NCBI GenBank assembly: GCA_963791325.1
Contig: CAWBRU010000021.1
Coordinates: 186,001-250,000 of the forward strand
Length of the DNA stretch: 64,000 nt
Reading direction: 5' to 3'
Source: JBEVJK01 sp963791325
Lineage (GTDB): Bacteria; Pseudomonadota; Alphaproteobacteria; Rhizobiales; Rhizobiaceae
Shown: positions 54,254 to 62,147 of the stretch, in pieces
How positions within the stretch are numbered: position 1 is the stretch's first letter
Layout of the letters: every line of letters begins with the position of its first letter
Notes under the pieces: generated by a model
What the model saw: only the letters and a program-made list of their open reading frames with translations
Told to the model about the DNA's origin: nothing
The model's database searches: none
Position numbers and translations under genes: made by a program

Positions 54254-55996
54254 TCACCCCGCCGACGGCTCGTCCCGCCGTTTGCGCGAGACGTTCATCT
54301 CGCGCCGCTCCTTGGCCTTGCTGCTCACCGCAGCGCGCAGCTTGGGGTGGCGCGACATGAACAGGTTGAAGTCGCGCCGGTCGAGCACCAGGAACTGGCA
54401 GAAATCGACCGCGATCACGTCGGCCGTGCGCCGCTCGCCGCTGAGCAGCGCCATCTCGCCGAAGAAGGCGCCGGATTCCAGCCGGATCGCCTGGGTCTCG
54501 AGCCTGACTTCCACCGCACCCGAGGCGATGAAGAACATCGCGTCGCCGCGGTCGCCCTGGCGGATCACCCGCTCGCCGGGCGAGGCGGAGCGCGGCCGGA
54601 ACAGCAGCAGCAGCTCCTCCTGGTCCTCGGTTTCGACGTCGGCAAACAGCGGGAAGGTTTCGAGCAGCTGTTCGAGCCGGGCCTGATGCTGACGCTCCCG
54701 CTCCTTCCTGAGCTCACCGATTCGGGTCAGCTCGCGGCCCAGCGCATCGTAATTGGCGCGGCCGTAATTGGCGAAGAAGCCGGGCCACCGGACCCGCACC
54801 GCTTTCTGCAGGGCGTCGGTCAAGAGCTGCATCAGCGGATTGAAGGTGATCGACAGGATTGCGCCGGCCAGGATCAGGTCCTGACCCTCGTGCGGCAGGA
54901 TGCCGAGGCCGACGCCGAGCCCGGCCAGGATGAACGAGAACTCGCCGATCTGCGCCAGATTGCCGGCGAGGGCCGCCGCCAGCCGCACCGGATAGCCCAT
55001 CGCCGTCACCACCAGCGTGGCGTTGATCGCCTTGCCGATCAGGATCAGCCCCAAAACGGCGATCACCGCCATCGGCTCGCGCATCAGGATGGTGGGGTCG
55101 AACAGCATGCCGACGGAGACGAAGAACAGCACCGAAAAGGCGTTCTGCAGCGGCAGTGAATCGGCCGCGGCGCGATGGCTGAGATGCAATTCGCTCATCA
55201 CCAGCCCGGCGAAGAAGGCGCCGATGGCGAACGACACGCCGAAGATCTGCGCCGAGCCGAAGGCGATGCCGAGCGCCACCGCCAGCACCGAAAGGGTGAA
55301 CAGCTCGCGCGAGCCGGTGCGGGCGACCACCGTCAGCAGCCAGGGCACGACGCGCGGCCCCAGGATGATCGCCATCGCGGCGAAGGCGGCGACCTTGCCG
55401 AGCGTGACGAGCACCGTCGTCGCCACTGCAAAGCTGCTGCCGCCGTCGGCGCCCGCGCCGCCCGTTCCGCCGAGCACGCCGGCAAAGGCCGGCAGCAGCA
55501 CCAGCGCCAGCACCATGGTCAGGTCCTCGGTGATCAGCCAGCCGACGGCGACGCGCCCGATCGGAGCGTTGACCTGGTTCTTCTCCTCGAGCGACTTGAG
55601 CACCACCACCGTACTCGCCACCGACAGGCTGAGGCCGAGCATCAGCCCGGCGCCGAACGGCCAGCCGAGGAGATGGCCGAGCAGGATGCCGAGCCCGGTC
55701 GAGAGCCCGATCTGGATCACTGCGCCGGGCATCGCCAGGCGGCGCACCGCGATCAGGTCGGAGGCCGAAAAATGCAGGCCGACGCCGAACATCAACAGGA
55801 TAATGCCGATGTCGGCCAGCTGCGGGGCGAGATCGCCATTGGCGACGTATCCCGGCGTGAACGGCCCCATCAGGATGCCGGCGAACAGATAGCCGACCAG
55901 CGGCGGCAGATGCAGCCGGTCCGCCAGGTAACCGAGCCCGGCCGCGAACACAAAGCCGATGGCAAAGGTGGCGAGAAGGGCAATGTCCTGATGCAA
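54254..55996 (-). CDS. CPA2-family cation/proton antiporter with cyclic-nucleotide-binding domain
   Basis: Inner-membrane antiporter of 580 residues in the KefB/YbaL group. Residues 1-400 hold about twelve helices: LHLPPLVGYLFAGILMGPFT, DIGIILLMFGVGLHFSASDL, SVASTVVVLKSLEEKNQVNA, WLITEDLTMVLALVLLPAFA, and LVGNLAQIGEFSFILAGLGV-like sequences near the end. In place of the usual RCK/TrkA-N domain, the C-terminus carries a cNMP-binding domain at ~455-560 (QEELLLLFRPRSASPGERVI, SGAVEVRLETQAIRLESGAF, GEMALLSGERRTADVIAV). Transport may thus respond to a cyclic nucleotide. It stands alone, between LivK and the acidic protein gene. Confidence 0.92.
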   Translation of the reverse strand: MHQDIALLATFAIGFVFAAGLGYLADRLHLPPLVGYLFAGILMGPFTPGYVANGDLAPQLADIGIILLMFGVGLHFSASDLIAVRRLAMPGAVIQIGLSTGLGILLGHLLGWPFGAGLMLGLSLSVASTVVVLKSLEEKNQVNAPIGRVAVGWLITEDLTMVLALVLLPAFAGVLGGTGGAGADGGSSFAVATTVLVTLGKVAAFAAMAIILGPRVVPWLLTVVARTGSRELFTLSVLAVALGIAFGSAQIFGVSFAIGAFFAGLVMSELHLSHRAAADSLPLQNAFSVLFFVSVGMLFDPTILMREPMAVIAVLGLILIGKAINATLVVTAMGYPVRLAAALAGNLAQIGEFSFILAGLGVGLGILPHEGQDLILAGAILSITFNPLMQLLTDALQKAVRVRWPGFFANYGRANYDALGRELTRIGELRKERERQHQARLEQLLETFPLFADVETEDQEELLLLFRPRSASPGERVIRQGDRGDAMFFIASGAVEVRLETQAIRLESGAFFGEMALLSGERRTADVIAVDFCQFLVLDRRDFNLFMSRHPKLRAAVSSKAKERREMNVSRKRRDEPSAG

Positions 55997-56123
55997 TGAG
56001 AACCATCCCCGAACAGTTGTTCGCGGACAATATCCGGCAAAACCTAGCCGGTGAAAACCTCAGCGCCGCACTTTCCCCGGGCCGTTGGCGCGAGCTTGCA
56101 GATCGTGCCCGCCGGGGCGGCGG

Positions 56124-57206
56124 CTAGACCAGGTGAAAATCCGCATGGACGGCCGTCTGCTGCTCGATGAGCGCGATCTGCGTTGCCTCCACGTCCATCT
56201 CGATGGCGCCGTGCCAATCCTTGATGTCGACATCGGCGGTCTGGGTGGTCTGGACCGCTTGCTCGACATCGACGGAGACGTCGACCTTGTAGCGCAAGGC
56301 GAGGTCGTCTTCGATTTCCAGGTCGATGTCGACGTCCTGATCGAGATCGATGCCCTGGTCGATCGCGACGCTGCCGCCCGGATCGCCGTCGCCGATGTGG
56401 AGGTCGAGCCCGGTGGTCTGGTCCACCGTAACGGCATCCTTCAGGTAGACGTCGAGGTACAGCACGCCGTCGGTATCGGCGATCTTCACGTCGACCTCGA
56501 TCGCCTGGTCGATATGCGTATCCTGATCGATCCGGGCGCTGAACCGGCCGTTGCCGTCGATGGTGAAGTCGATGTCGACGTCCTGATCCATGCTCAGGTC
56601 CTGGTCGATGTAGAGACGGGTGACGACGTCGCCGACATAGCCGCTGACCTCGATCGAGGCATCCTGCGTCACCTCGGCATACTGGGTGACGGTGATCGAG
56701 CTGCTGCCGTCGGCGTCTTCGGCGCCGGCCGGCGCAAAGAGGGCGGCGTCGCTGCCTGCCGGACCCACGCCGTCGCCGTCGGCGTGGGCCGGCGTGGTCT
56801 CGGCATCGCCGTCGCCCTCGGCAGGCGGGTGGCCGCCAGGGTGGCCGCCATGGTGGAGGTGGCCGCCATGGCCTTCATGGAGTTTGGCGGAGGTGAACTC
56901 GACGGACAGCTTGATCTTGCCGAAATGGGCGGCATGCGGCGATGCGAAGTCCTGGCCGGCGCTGCCGCTATCGCCTGCGGCCGACCCATAGGGCGTTGCA
57001 GCCGCACCATGGAAGGGCTCGCCGCCGCCGCCGGTCTCGGCCGGGGCGGCTCCCGGCTGCGCTGCCGGCACTGCCGCCGTCGCCGGCGCGGTGCCGATCG
57101 GTTCGGGCCGTGCCGCCGCGCCCCACGGGTCATCGTCGGCGCCGAACCAGTCGTCCGGCTCGGCAAGGATCGGCGGCAGCCAGCTGCGTGTGCCGATGCC
57201 GGGCAT
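56124..57206 (-). CDS. Large acidic Asp-rich protein, candidate type I secretion substrate
   Basis: Protein of 360 residues, not recognised as a known family. Residues 1-160 are Pro/Ala/Gly-rich and contain a His-rich stretch (HEGHGGHLHHGGHPGGHPPA). Residues ~165-360 repeat a motif of alternating acidic and aliphatic residues: RLYIDQDLSMDQDVDIDFTI, IDQDTHIDQAIEVDVKIADT, VAIDQGIDLDQDVDIDLEIE. No RTX GGxGxDxxx repeats, cysteines or N-terminal signal peptide are seen. The C-terminus ends ADFHLV, an acidic residue followed by hydrophobics as in PrtD-exported proteins. The start is two bases after the HlyD-like stop. Secretion by the adjacent machinery is inferred. Confidence 0.82.
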   Translation of the reverse strand: MPGIGTRSWLPPILAEPDDWFGADDDPWGAAARPEPIGTAPATAAVPAAQPGAAPAETGGGGEPFHGAAATPYGSAAGDSGSAGQDFASPHAAHFGKIKLSVEFTSAKLHEGHGGHLHHGGHPGGHPPAEGDGDAETTPAHADGDGVGPAGSDAALFAPAGAEDADGSSSITVTQYAEVTQDASIEVSGYVGDVVTRLYIDQDLSMDQDVDIDFTIDGNGRFSARIDQDTHIDQAIEVDVKIADTDGVLYLDVYLKDAVTVDQTTGLDLHIGDGDPGGSVAIDQGIDLDQDVDIDLEIEDDLALRYKVDVSVDVEQAVQTTQTADVDIKDWHGAIEMDVEATQIALIEQQTAVHADFHLV

Positions 57207-57208
57207 GG

Positions 57209-58564
57209 TCAGTCTTCCCGGAAGGCGCGGTTGAAGCTCTCGAAAAGCGGCCGCAGCATGTAGTAGCCGACCGTGTAGACGCCGGTGTTGATCATCACCT
57301 CGGCCGGCATGCCGGGCAGCACCTCGACAGAGGGCATCGATTTCAGCGACGCCTCGTCGATGCGCACCCGGGCAGTGTAGAAGGCGTGCTGGGTCTCGGG
57401 ATCGATCACCCGGTCGGCCGAGACGTAGATCAGCGTGCCGTCGACCGGCGGCACCCGCCGATGCTTGTAGGCAAGCAGCCGGACCCGCGCATCGAGGCCC
57501 GCCCGGACGATGTCGATGTCCTCGGGCTTGATCAGCGCCCGCACGATCAGCTTGTCCTGGCGCGGCACCAAATCCAACAGCGGTTCGCCTGCCGCGATGA
57601 CGCCGCCGATCGTGTGGATGCGCAGATCGGTGATCGTGCCGTCCTCCGGCGCCCGCACCACGGTGCGGCTCAGCACCTCGCGGGCCGCCTCGACCTTCTC
57701 GCCGACCTCCACCGCTTTCGCCTGGGTTTCACGCAGCAGCTGCGCGACCTCGGTGTCGTGATCGCTCTTCAGCTGCAGGATCATCGCCTCCAACTCGCCG
57801 ATCGCCTGCTCGGCCCGCGCCACCTGCGCCAGCGTGTCGCCCAGGCGGCCGTTGATCTCGGCCTGTTCGCGCTCGAGCTGCAGCAGCCGCACGCGCGTCT
57901 GCAGGCCCTTGGTGACCATGCCTTGAACGGTGGCGAGTTCCTCCTTGATGATGGCGGCCCGCGTCCGGGCGGCATCGGCCTGGAAGTTGAGCGCGGCGAT
58001 CTCCTCCCGCGTCTGCGCCTTGCGCTGGGAGATGACGTCGATGCGCGACAGTTGGAGCCTGCGCCGGGTCTCGAAGATGTTGACCTGGCCGGCCATGGTC
58101 TCTGCGAGCTCGCGGTCGGTCGCGGCCGCGGCGGCCAGCGCGGGCGGGAAGAGAATCGAGTCGCTCGCATCGCGCTCCGCCTCCAGCCGCGCCTCGAGCG
58201 CTTCGGCTTCGCGCCGTTGCGACTGGAGCACCTGCGCGGAGGCGCGCGCCCGGGTATCGTCGAGCCTGACCAGCGGCTGTCCGGCGACGACCTGGTCGCC
58301 GTCCCTGACCAGGATCTGGGCGACGATGCCGCCCTCCAGATGCTGGATGGTCTTGCGGCTGGTTTCGGCCTCGACCTCGCCGCCGGCGATGGCAGCACTT
58401 TCGAGCGGGGCAAAGATCGCCCAGAGGATGAAGCCGACGACGAACAGCGCGACCACCGAGAAGGCGCTGACGGTCAGTCCGCGCAGTCGCCGGAACGGGG
58501 TGCCGGCGGGCGGCGGCAGGATAGCGGAGAGCTCGTGGGCGAGCGCGCTCTTGGACGGCCTCAT
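57209..58564 (-). CDS. HlyD-family type I secretion membrane-fusion protein
   Basis: Periplasmic adaptor of 451 residues. A single N-terminal helix (SAFSVVALFVVGFILWAIFA, ~35-55) anchors it in the inner membrane. A lipoyl half (TSRKTIQHLEGGIVAQILVR) follows, then long coiled-coil arms (residues ~110-290, for example LEREQAEINGRLGDTLAQVA), the second lipoyl half (TVVRAPEDGTITDLRIHTIG) and the beta-barrel with the family signature EVLPGMPAEVMINTGVYTVG. This is the PrtE/HlyD type. It overlaps the ABC transporter stop in ATGA (58561-58564). The outer-membrane TolC-like partner is not in the window. Confidence 0.94.
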   Translation of the reverse strand: MRPSKSALAHELSAILPPPAGTPFRRLRGLTVSAFSVVALFVVGFILWAIFAPLESAAIAGGEVEAETSRKTIQHLEGGIVAQILVRDGDQVVAGQPLVRLDDTRARASAQVLQSQRREAEALEARLEAERDASDSILFPPALAAAAATDRELAETMAGQVNIFETRRRLQLSRIDVISQRKAQTREEIAALNFQADAARTRAAIIKEELATVQGMVTKGLQTRVRLLQLEREQAEINGRLGDTLAQVARAEQAIGELEAMILQLKSDHDTEVAQLLRETQAKAVEVGEKVEAAREVLSRTVVRAPEDGTITDLRIHTIGGVIAAGEPLLDLVPRQDKLIVRALIKPEDIDIVRAGLDARVRLLAYKHRRVPPVDGTLIYVSADRVIDPETQHAFYTARVRIDEASLKSMPSVEVLPGMPAEVMINTGVYTVGYYMLRPLFESFNRAFRED

Positions 58565-60579
58565 GACACCACCTTGTCGTGGTCGGCGTCGGCGGCTGGC
58601 GCAGCCTGGTCGGGCGTCGGGCGGCCGCGCAGCGGCGGCGCTCCAGCGGCGCCGCGGACCCTGCCCATCTGCACCATCTGCGGATTGCGGGCGGGCAGGC
58701 TGGTGCGCCCGGCGCGGATCTTGCCGGCGACCTCGCGGCGGTCGCCGAAGGCGTCCATCTTGCCCTGATCGAGCACCAGGATCTTGTCGGCCATGCTGAG
58801 AATGCCGAGACGCTGGGCGATGATGATGATCGTCGCGCCGCGCCGGCGCATCTCCAGGATGGCGCTCCGCAGGGCCTCCTCGCCGTCCGTGTCGAGGCTG
58901 GCATTGGGCTCGTCGAGCACGATCAGCCGCGGCTGCCCGAACAGCGCCCGAGCCAGGCCGAGCCGCTGGCGCTGGCCGCCGGACAGGCGCATGCCGCCTT
59001 CGCCGATATCGGTCTCGTAGCCGCGCGGCAGCCGCATGATGGTTTCGTGGATGCCGACCAGCGCCGCGGCCGCGATGACCTCGTCGGGATCGCATTCCTG
59101 CAGCCGCGAGATGTTGTCCTTGACGCTGCCGCCGAACAGCTCGACATCCTGCGGCAGATAGCCGAAATGGCCGTGGCCGCCGGACGCCATCCACAGCCCG
59201 ATGTCGGCGCTGTCGAGCCGCACATGGCCGGAGGTCGGCAGGATCGTGCCGGCGATCAGCCGGCCGAGCGTCGACTTGCCCGCGCCGGAGGCGCCGACGA
59301 CCCCGAGGATCTCGCCCGGATTGACGGCAAAGCTCAGCCGGCGAATGGCCGGCGTGTCCATCCCGGGGGCGACATAGGTCACCTGCTCCAGCAGCACCTG
59401 GCCGTTCGGCCGCGGCAGCTGCATGGCCGGTTGAGGCTTCGGCACCGAGGCCATGATCTTCCTTAGCCGGGCATAGCCGAGCCGGGTGCCGGTCACCGCC
59501 TTCCAGGTGCCGATCGCCCCTTCGACCGGGCCGAGCGAGCGCCCGAGCAGGATCGAGGTGGCGAAGATCGCCGCCGGGCCGACATCGTGCATGATCACCA
59601 GCCAGGCGGCGGTGGCCATGACGATCACCTGGGCGAAGAAGCGGGTGAAGCGGGCAAGTGCCTGGATCGCCGAGCTGCGCACCTGGGCGGCCAGCTGCGC
59701 CTGCTTGGCGCCGGCCTGGTCCTCGCGCAACAGCCGGGCGACGCCGGGCAGCATGCCCATCGCGCTGATCGCCTCGACATTGCGCAGCAGCGTCTCGAAA
59801 CGGTGCTGCGATTCGGCCCAGGCCGCGCTCGAGCGCGAATAGGGCTTGCGGGTCGCCAGCTCGTTGAACACGGCCAGCCCGAACAGCACCGCCGAGGCGA
59901 CGAAGCCGATGGCGCCGAGCAGCGGGTGCACGAGCACCATGGCGAGCAGGAAGATCGGCGTCCAGGGCAGGTCGAAGAGCGCCGTGCAGGCGCTGCCGCC
60001 GAAGAAGGTGCGCAGCGTGCCGACATCGCGCCAGGCCTGCGCGGCCGCGGCCACGTCGCCGCGCAGCGCGGCCTGAACCGCGGCAATCAGCACCGGGGCC
60101 TGCAGCCGGTCGTCCAGCCATACGCCGATCCGCGCCAGCATGGTCCGGCGCAGCATCTCCAGCGTGGCGTGGACCGCCAGGGCCACGACCACGATCAAGG
60201 TCAGCATGGTCAGCGTGTCGGTGCTGCGGCTGGCAAGCACGTGGTCGTAGATGTGGAGCAGATAAAGCGGCACCGTCAGCGCCAGGAGATTGACGAAGAA
60301 GCTCAGGCTGAAAATCATCGCCAGCGAGGCGCGGCAGAGGCTGAAGGCGCGTTCGACCTCGGTGCGGCCTTCGCCGCGCGGCACCTTCGTATCGGCCGCA
60401 GCGCCGCGCCGCGACAGCCGCTCCTGCAGGGTTTTGCGGCGCGCGCCGGCCCGGGCGATGGTGCGCGGCAGGGCCACCAGGCGCGAAAGCTCGGCAGGAA
60501 CCGGAAGCGCGTAGGCGCGGCAACGCTCGAGGCTGCGGCTGAGCTCGAGCGTCGCGCGAGCCGGGAAGGCAAGGGTCAT
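58561..60579 (-). CDS. PrtD-type type I secretion ABC transporter
   Basis: Fused permease/ATPase of 672 residues. A ~85-residue cytoplasmic N-terminal extension without C39 peptidase motifs precedes the membrane part (SLSFFVNLLALTVPLYLLHI, YDHVLASRSTDTLTMLTL). The ABC domain has Walker A GVVGASGAGKSTLGRLIAG, FGYLPQDVELFGGSVKDNIS, signature MRLSGGQRQRLGLARALFGQ and Walker B LIVLDEPNASLDTDGEEALR. At the H-loop the usual His is replaced by Gln (IIIIAQRLGILSMADKILVL). The ATG at 60579 is used; a TTG three codons earlier is possible. It exports unfolded proteins with the HlyD-like partner. Acidic protein genes flank the pair on both sides. Confidence 0.94.
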   Translation of the reverse strand: MTLAFPARATLELSRSLERCRAYALPVPAELSRLVALPRTIARAGARRKTLQERLSRRGAAADTKVPRGEGRTEVERAFSLCRASLAMIFSLSFFVNLLALTVPLYLLHIYDHVLASRSTDTLTMLTLIVVVALAVHATLEMLRRTMLARIGVWLDDRLQAPVLIAAVQAALRGDVAAAAQAWRDVGTLRTFFGGSACTALFDLPWTPIFLLAMVLVHPLLGAIGFVASAVLFGLAVFNELATRKPYSRSSAAWAESQHRFETLLRNVEAISAMGMLPGVARLLREDQAGAKQAQLAAQVRSSAIQALARFTRFFAQVIVMATAAWLVIMHDVGPAAIFATSILLGRSLGPVEGAIGTWKAVTGTRLGYARLRKIMASVPKPQPAMQLPRPNGQVLLEQVTYVAPGMDTPAIRRLSFAVNPGEILGVVGASGAGKSTLGRLIAGTILPTSGHVRLDSADIGLWMASGGHGHFGYLPQDVELFGGSVKDNISRLQECDPDEVIAAAALVGIHETIMRLPRGYETDIGEGGMRLSGGQRQRLGLARALFGQPRLIVLDEPNASLDTDGEEALRSAILEMRRRGATIIIIAQRLGILSMADKILVLDQGKMDAFGDRREVAGKIRAGRTSLPARNPQMVQMGRVRGAAGAPPLRGRPTPDQAAPAADADHDKVVS

Positions 60580-60606
60580 GATGGGCAACCTCGGTTGATG
60601 GTCAAG

Positions 60607-60640
60607 CGGGGCGCCCGGGGGAGGAGGTCCGGGCGCCCCG
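60607..60640 (-). terminator. Intercistronic stem-loop between acidic protein and secretion ABC genes
   Basis: A perfect 12-base-pair GC-only stem (CGGGGCGCCCGG with CCGGGCGCCCCG) encloses a 10-base loop. On the transcribed minus strand the loop reads ACCTCCTCCC. It lies 21 bases after the acidic gene stop and 28 bases before the ABC start. No T-run follows, so it may be an attenuator or an mRNA-stabilising structure instead of a full terminator. Confidence 0.75.
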
Positions 60641-60660
60641 TTCCGATCGCTGAGGATCGA

Positions 60661-61053
60661 TCAGCCGAAGTCGAAGTCGACGTCGATGCTGGCGTCTTGA
60701 TCAGCGTCCTGATCCTGATCGACGGTCACGTCGACATCCTGGTCCTGGTCAACGTCGGTATCGTTGTCGTTGGACTGGTCGGTGTCGTTGTCGTTGTCGG
60801 CATCGCCGTCGGCATCGGCATCGGCATCGGCGTCGGCATCCAAGTCGTCGTCGGCATCGGCATCCGCGTCGGCGTCGGCATCGTTGTCGGTGTCGGCATC
60901 CTGGTCGGTGTCGTTGTCGTTGTCCTGGTCGCTGTCGACGTCGGAATCCTGATCGGTATCGACGTCAACGTCCTGGTCCTGGTCCTGGTCGAGGTCCTGG
61001 TCGATGTCGGCATCGAAATCGATATCGATGTCGTTGTCTTCGAAGTCAGCCAT
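60661..61053 (-). CDS. Polyaspartate-like repeat protein, half Asp
   Basis: Protein of 130 residues in which, by hand count, 61 are Asp, arranged almost strictly as every second residue. The partners are Ile, Val, Ala, Gln, Asn and Thr (FEDNDIDIDFDADIDQDLDQ at the start, NDNDTDVDQDQDVDVTVDQD later, ending SIDVDFDFG). There is no Lys, Arg, His or Cys. The ATG at 61053 follows AGGAGAGAGTGACCCC, and the reading is free of stops in only this sensible frame. The protein resembles the repeats of the 360-residue protein at 56124. It lies directly upstream of the secretion ABC gene, so it is probably a second exported, cation-binding polyanion. No known family is recognised. Confidence 0.78.
   Translation of the reverse strand: MADFEDNDIDIDFDADIDQDLDQDQDQDVDVDTDQDSDVDSDQDNDNDTDQDADTDNDADADADADADDDLDADADADADADGDADNDNDTDQSNDNDTDVDQDQDVDVTVDQDQDADQDASIDVDFDFG
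60790..60905 (-). repeat. Hexanucleotide repeat tract inside the polyaspartate gene
   Basis: The coding strand repeats GATGCC and GACGCC units (read on the plus strand as GGCATC/GGCGTC), encoding runs of Asp-Ala. The longest near-perfect run is at about 60809-60839. Because the unit is six bases, gain or loss of units by slippage keeps the reading frame and changes protein length by Asp-Ala pairs. Confidence 0.75.
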
Positions 61054-61451
61054 GGGGTCACTCTCTCCTGTTTGATGAAGGACCGCCGGCCCGAGCTGTT
61101 GCTCTGGGGGCGGACCGACAGGGGCAGGAAGGCTGGTCGGGCATTGCCGCTCCCGTCGATAGACGAGAGCATCGGCGTTCGGCAGGCGTGAAAATAGCTA
61201 CCAAAGGGCGTGCGACCCAAACGACGAGATCCATTCGGAGAGGCTCACCCGATCGTATCCGGGAGACCCGGTCGGGCTAATGCGATGTGGTCGCATCACG
61301 ACCGCAATGGGGCTACCCGAACGGGTCGCCGGGCGTCCCTGCGCCGGCGCGGGCGGCCGGCGCAGGGCGTGAGAAGATCGCCAACCTGGGGCGGCGATCC
61401 GCTCAGCGTCGGCCCGCGGCGGTGTCCATGCGACGGGCGACGCAAACAGGC
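61054..61451. other. Noncoding gap between the two acidic genes, with hairpin and inverted repeats
   Basis: About 400 bases without a convincing gene. It should hold the promoter of the 60661-61053 gene; a less GC-rich stretch near 61185-61205 (GGCGTGAAAATAGCTACCAA) is the best candidate. Also present are an imperfect inverted repeat ATGCGATGTGGTCGCAT at about 61279-61295 and the strong hairpin at 61337-61367. I see no RNA gene that I can name. Confidence 0.5.
61337..61367 (-). terminator. Strong stem-loop downstream of acidic gene 61452-62147
   Basis: A perfect 11-base-pair stem, CCCTGCGCCGG with CCGGCGCAGGG, around a 9-base loop. It begins 85 bases past the stop codon of the acidic gene on the minus strand. 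No T-run follows, so it is either a Rho-independent-like terminator of the GC-rich type or a transcript-stabilising 3' structure. Confidence 0.6.
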
Positions 61452-62147
61452 TCAGGCATCGAGCGGGGTGAGATCCACGACGATGTCGACTTCGCCCGCC
61501 ACCTCGGCGGCGTCATCGAGGTCGATGCCGAGTTCTTCCTCATCGTCGGTTTCCGCCAAGCTGGCGGCCCCGCGCATGGCCGTGTCGATCAGCGCTGCAA
61601 TGTCGACATCGATGTCGGCGTCGAGGTCGTCACGGATTTCGACATCGGTATCGATGTTGGAATCGCTCTCCTCGTCCTGATCGAGGTCGAGGTCGAATTC
61701 CGCCTCGTCGGCGTCGTCGAGATCGGCATCGAGGTCGCTTTCGCTTTCGAGATCGTCCTCGATATCCACGTCGATCTCCACGACGATCATGCCGTCGTCC
61801 TCGCTCACCTCGACGTCGACCTCGATGCGCTGATCGATGTCGAGGTTCTGGTCGCCTTGGAGGTCGACGTCGCGCGCGTCCTCATCGCCGGAATCGGCCG
61901 AAATATCGGCATCCTGGTCGGTCTCGCCCTGCTGGTCGATCTCGGTGTCGAGCTCGACCCGCACCGGTTGGTCGCCGATCACCGTTACCGCGACGACGTC
62001 GTCGTCGTCGAGGTCTGAGCTTTGTCGTGCGGCAAGGCTAAGCTCGCCGGCGCCGGCGGCGTCGTCACCCTCAGCGTCGCGATCGTCGTCGTCCCCGGCC
62101 CGGTGTAGGTCAGCGTCCATCTCGCGCTCATCATCGTCGTCCTTCAT
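61452..62147 (-). CDS. Acidic Asp/Glu-rich protein with alternating repeats
   Basis: Protein of 231 residues, unrecognised. It starts MKDDDDEREMDADLHRAGDD after GAGGGAG. An N-terminal acidic head leads to VVAVTVIGDQPVRVELDTEI, and then to repeats with the same pattern as the other acidic proteins: NLDIDQRIEVDVEVSEDDGM, IVVEIDVDIEDDLESESDLD, SNIDTDVEIRDDLDADIDVD. Unlike the 130-residue protein it mixes Glu with Asp. It ends EVDIVVDLTPLDA and has no signal peptide, cysteines or RTX motif. The shared motif (Asp-Gln, then aliphatic/Asp alternation) links it to the 56124 protein, so it is a third candidate substrate or a chaperone of the locus. Confidence 0.78.
   Translation of the reverse strand: MKDDDDEREMDADLHRAGDDDDRDAEGDDAAGAGELSLAARQSSDLDDDDVVAVTVIGDQPVRVELDTEIDQQGETDQDADISADSGDEDARDVDLQGDQNLDIDQRIEVDVEVSEDDGMIVVEIDVDIEDDLESESDLDADLDDADEAEFDLDLDQDEESDSNIDTDVEIRDDLDADIDVDIAALIDTAMRGAASLAETDDEEELGIDLDDAAEVAGEVDIVVDLTPLDA

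Noticed and set aside
57209..60523. A single minus-strand frame that appears to fuse the HlyD adaptor to upstream sequence
   Set aside because: Only the part from 58564 onward is HlyD. The upstream part is an Arg/Ala-rich shadow of the ABC transporter gene, which reads correctly in another frame and overlaps by ATGA.
60790..60905. Repeat tract considered as a CRISPR array
   Set aside because: Units are six bases without unique spacers, lie inside a reading frame, and there are no cas genes.
59587..61191. Plus-strand frame with long Val/Gly/Ile repeats opposite the polyaspartate gene
   Set aside because: The VGIGIGIG-type repeats are the antisense reading of the Asp-Ala hexamer tract. No ribosome site or family supports it, while the minus-strand gene has a good AGGAG and fits the locus.
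56124..62147. Acidic proteins considered as RTX toxins or adhesins
   Set aside because: No GGxGxDxxx nonapeptide is present in any of the three. The acidic pattern is a different alternation of Asp with aliphatic residues or Gln.
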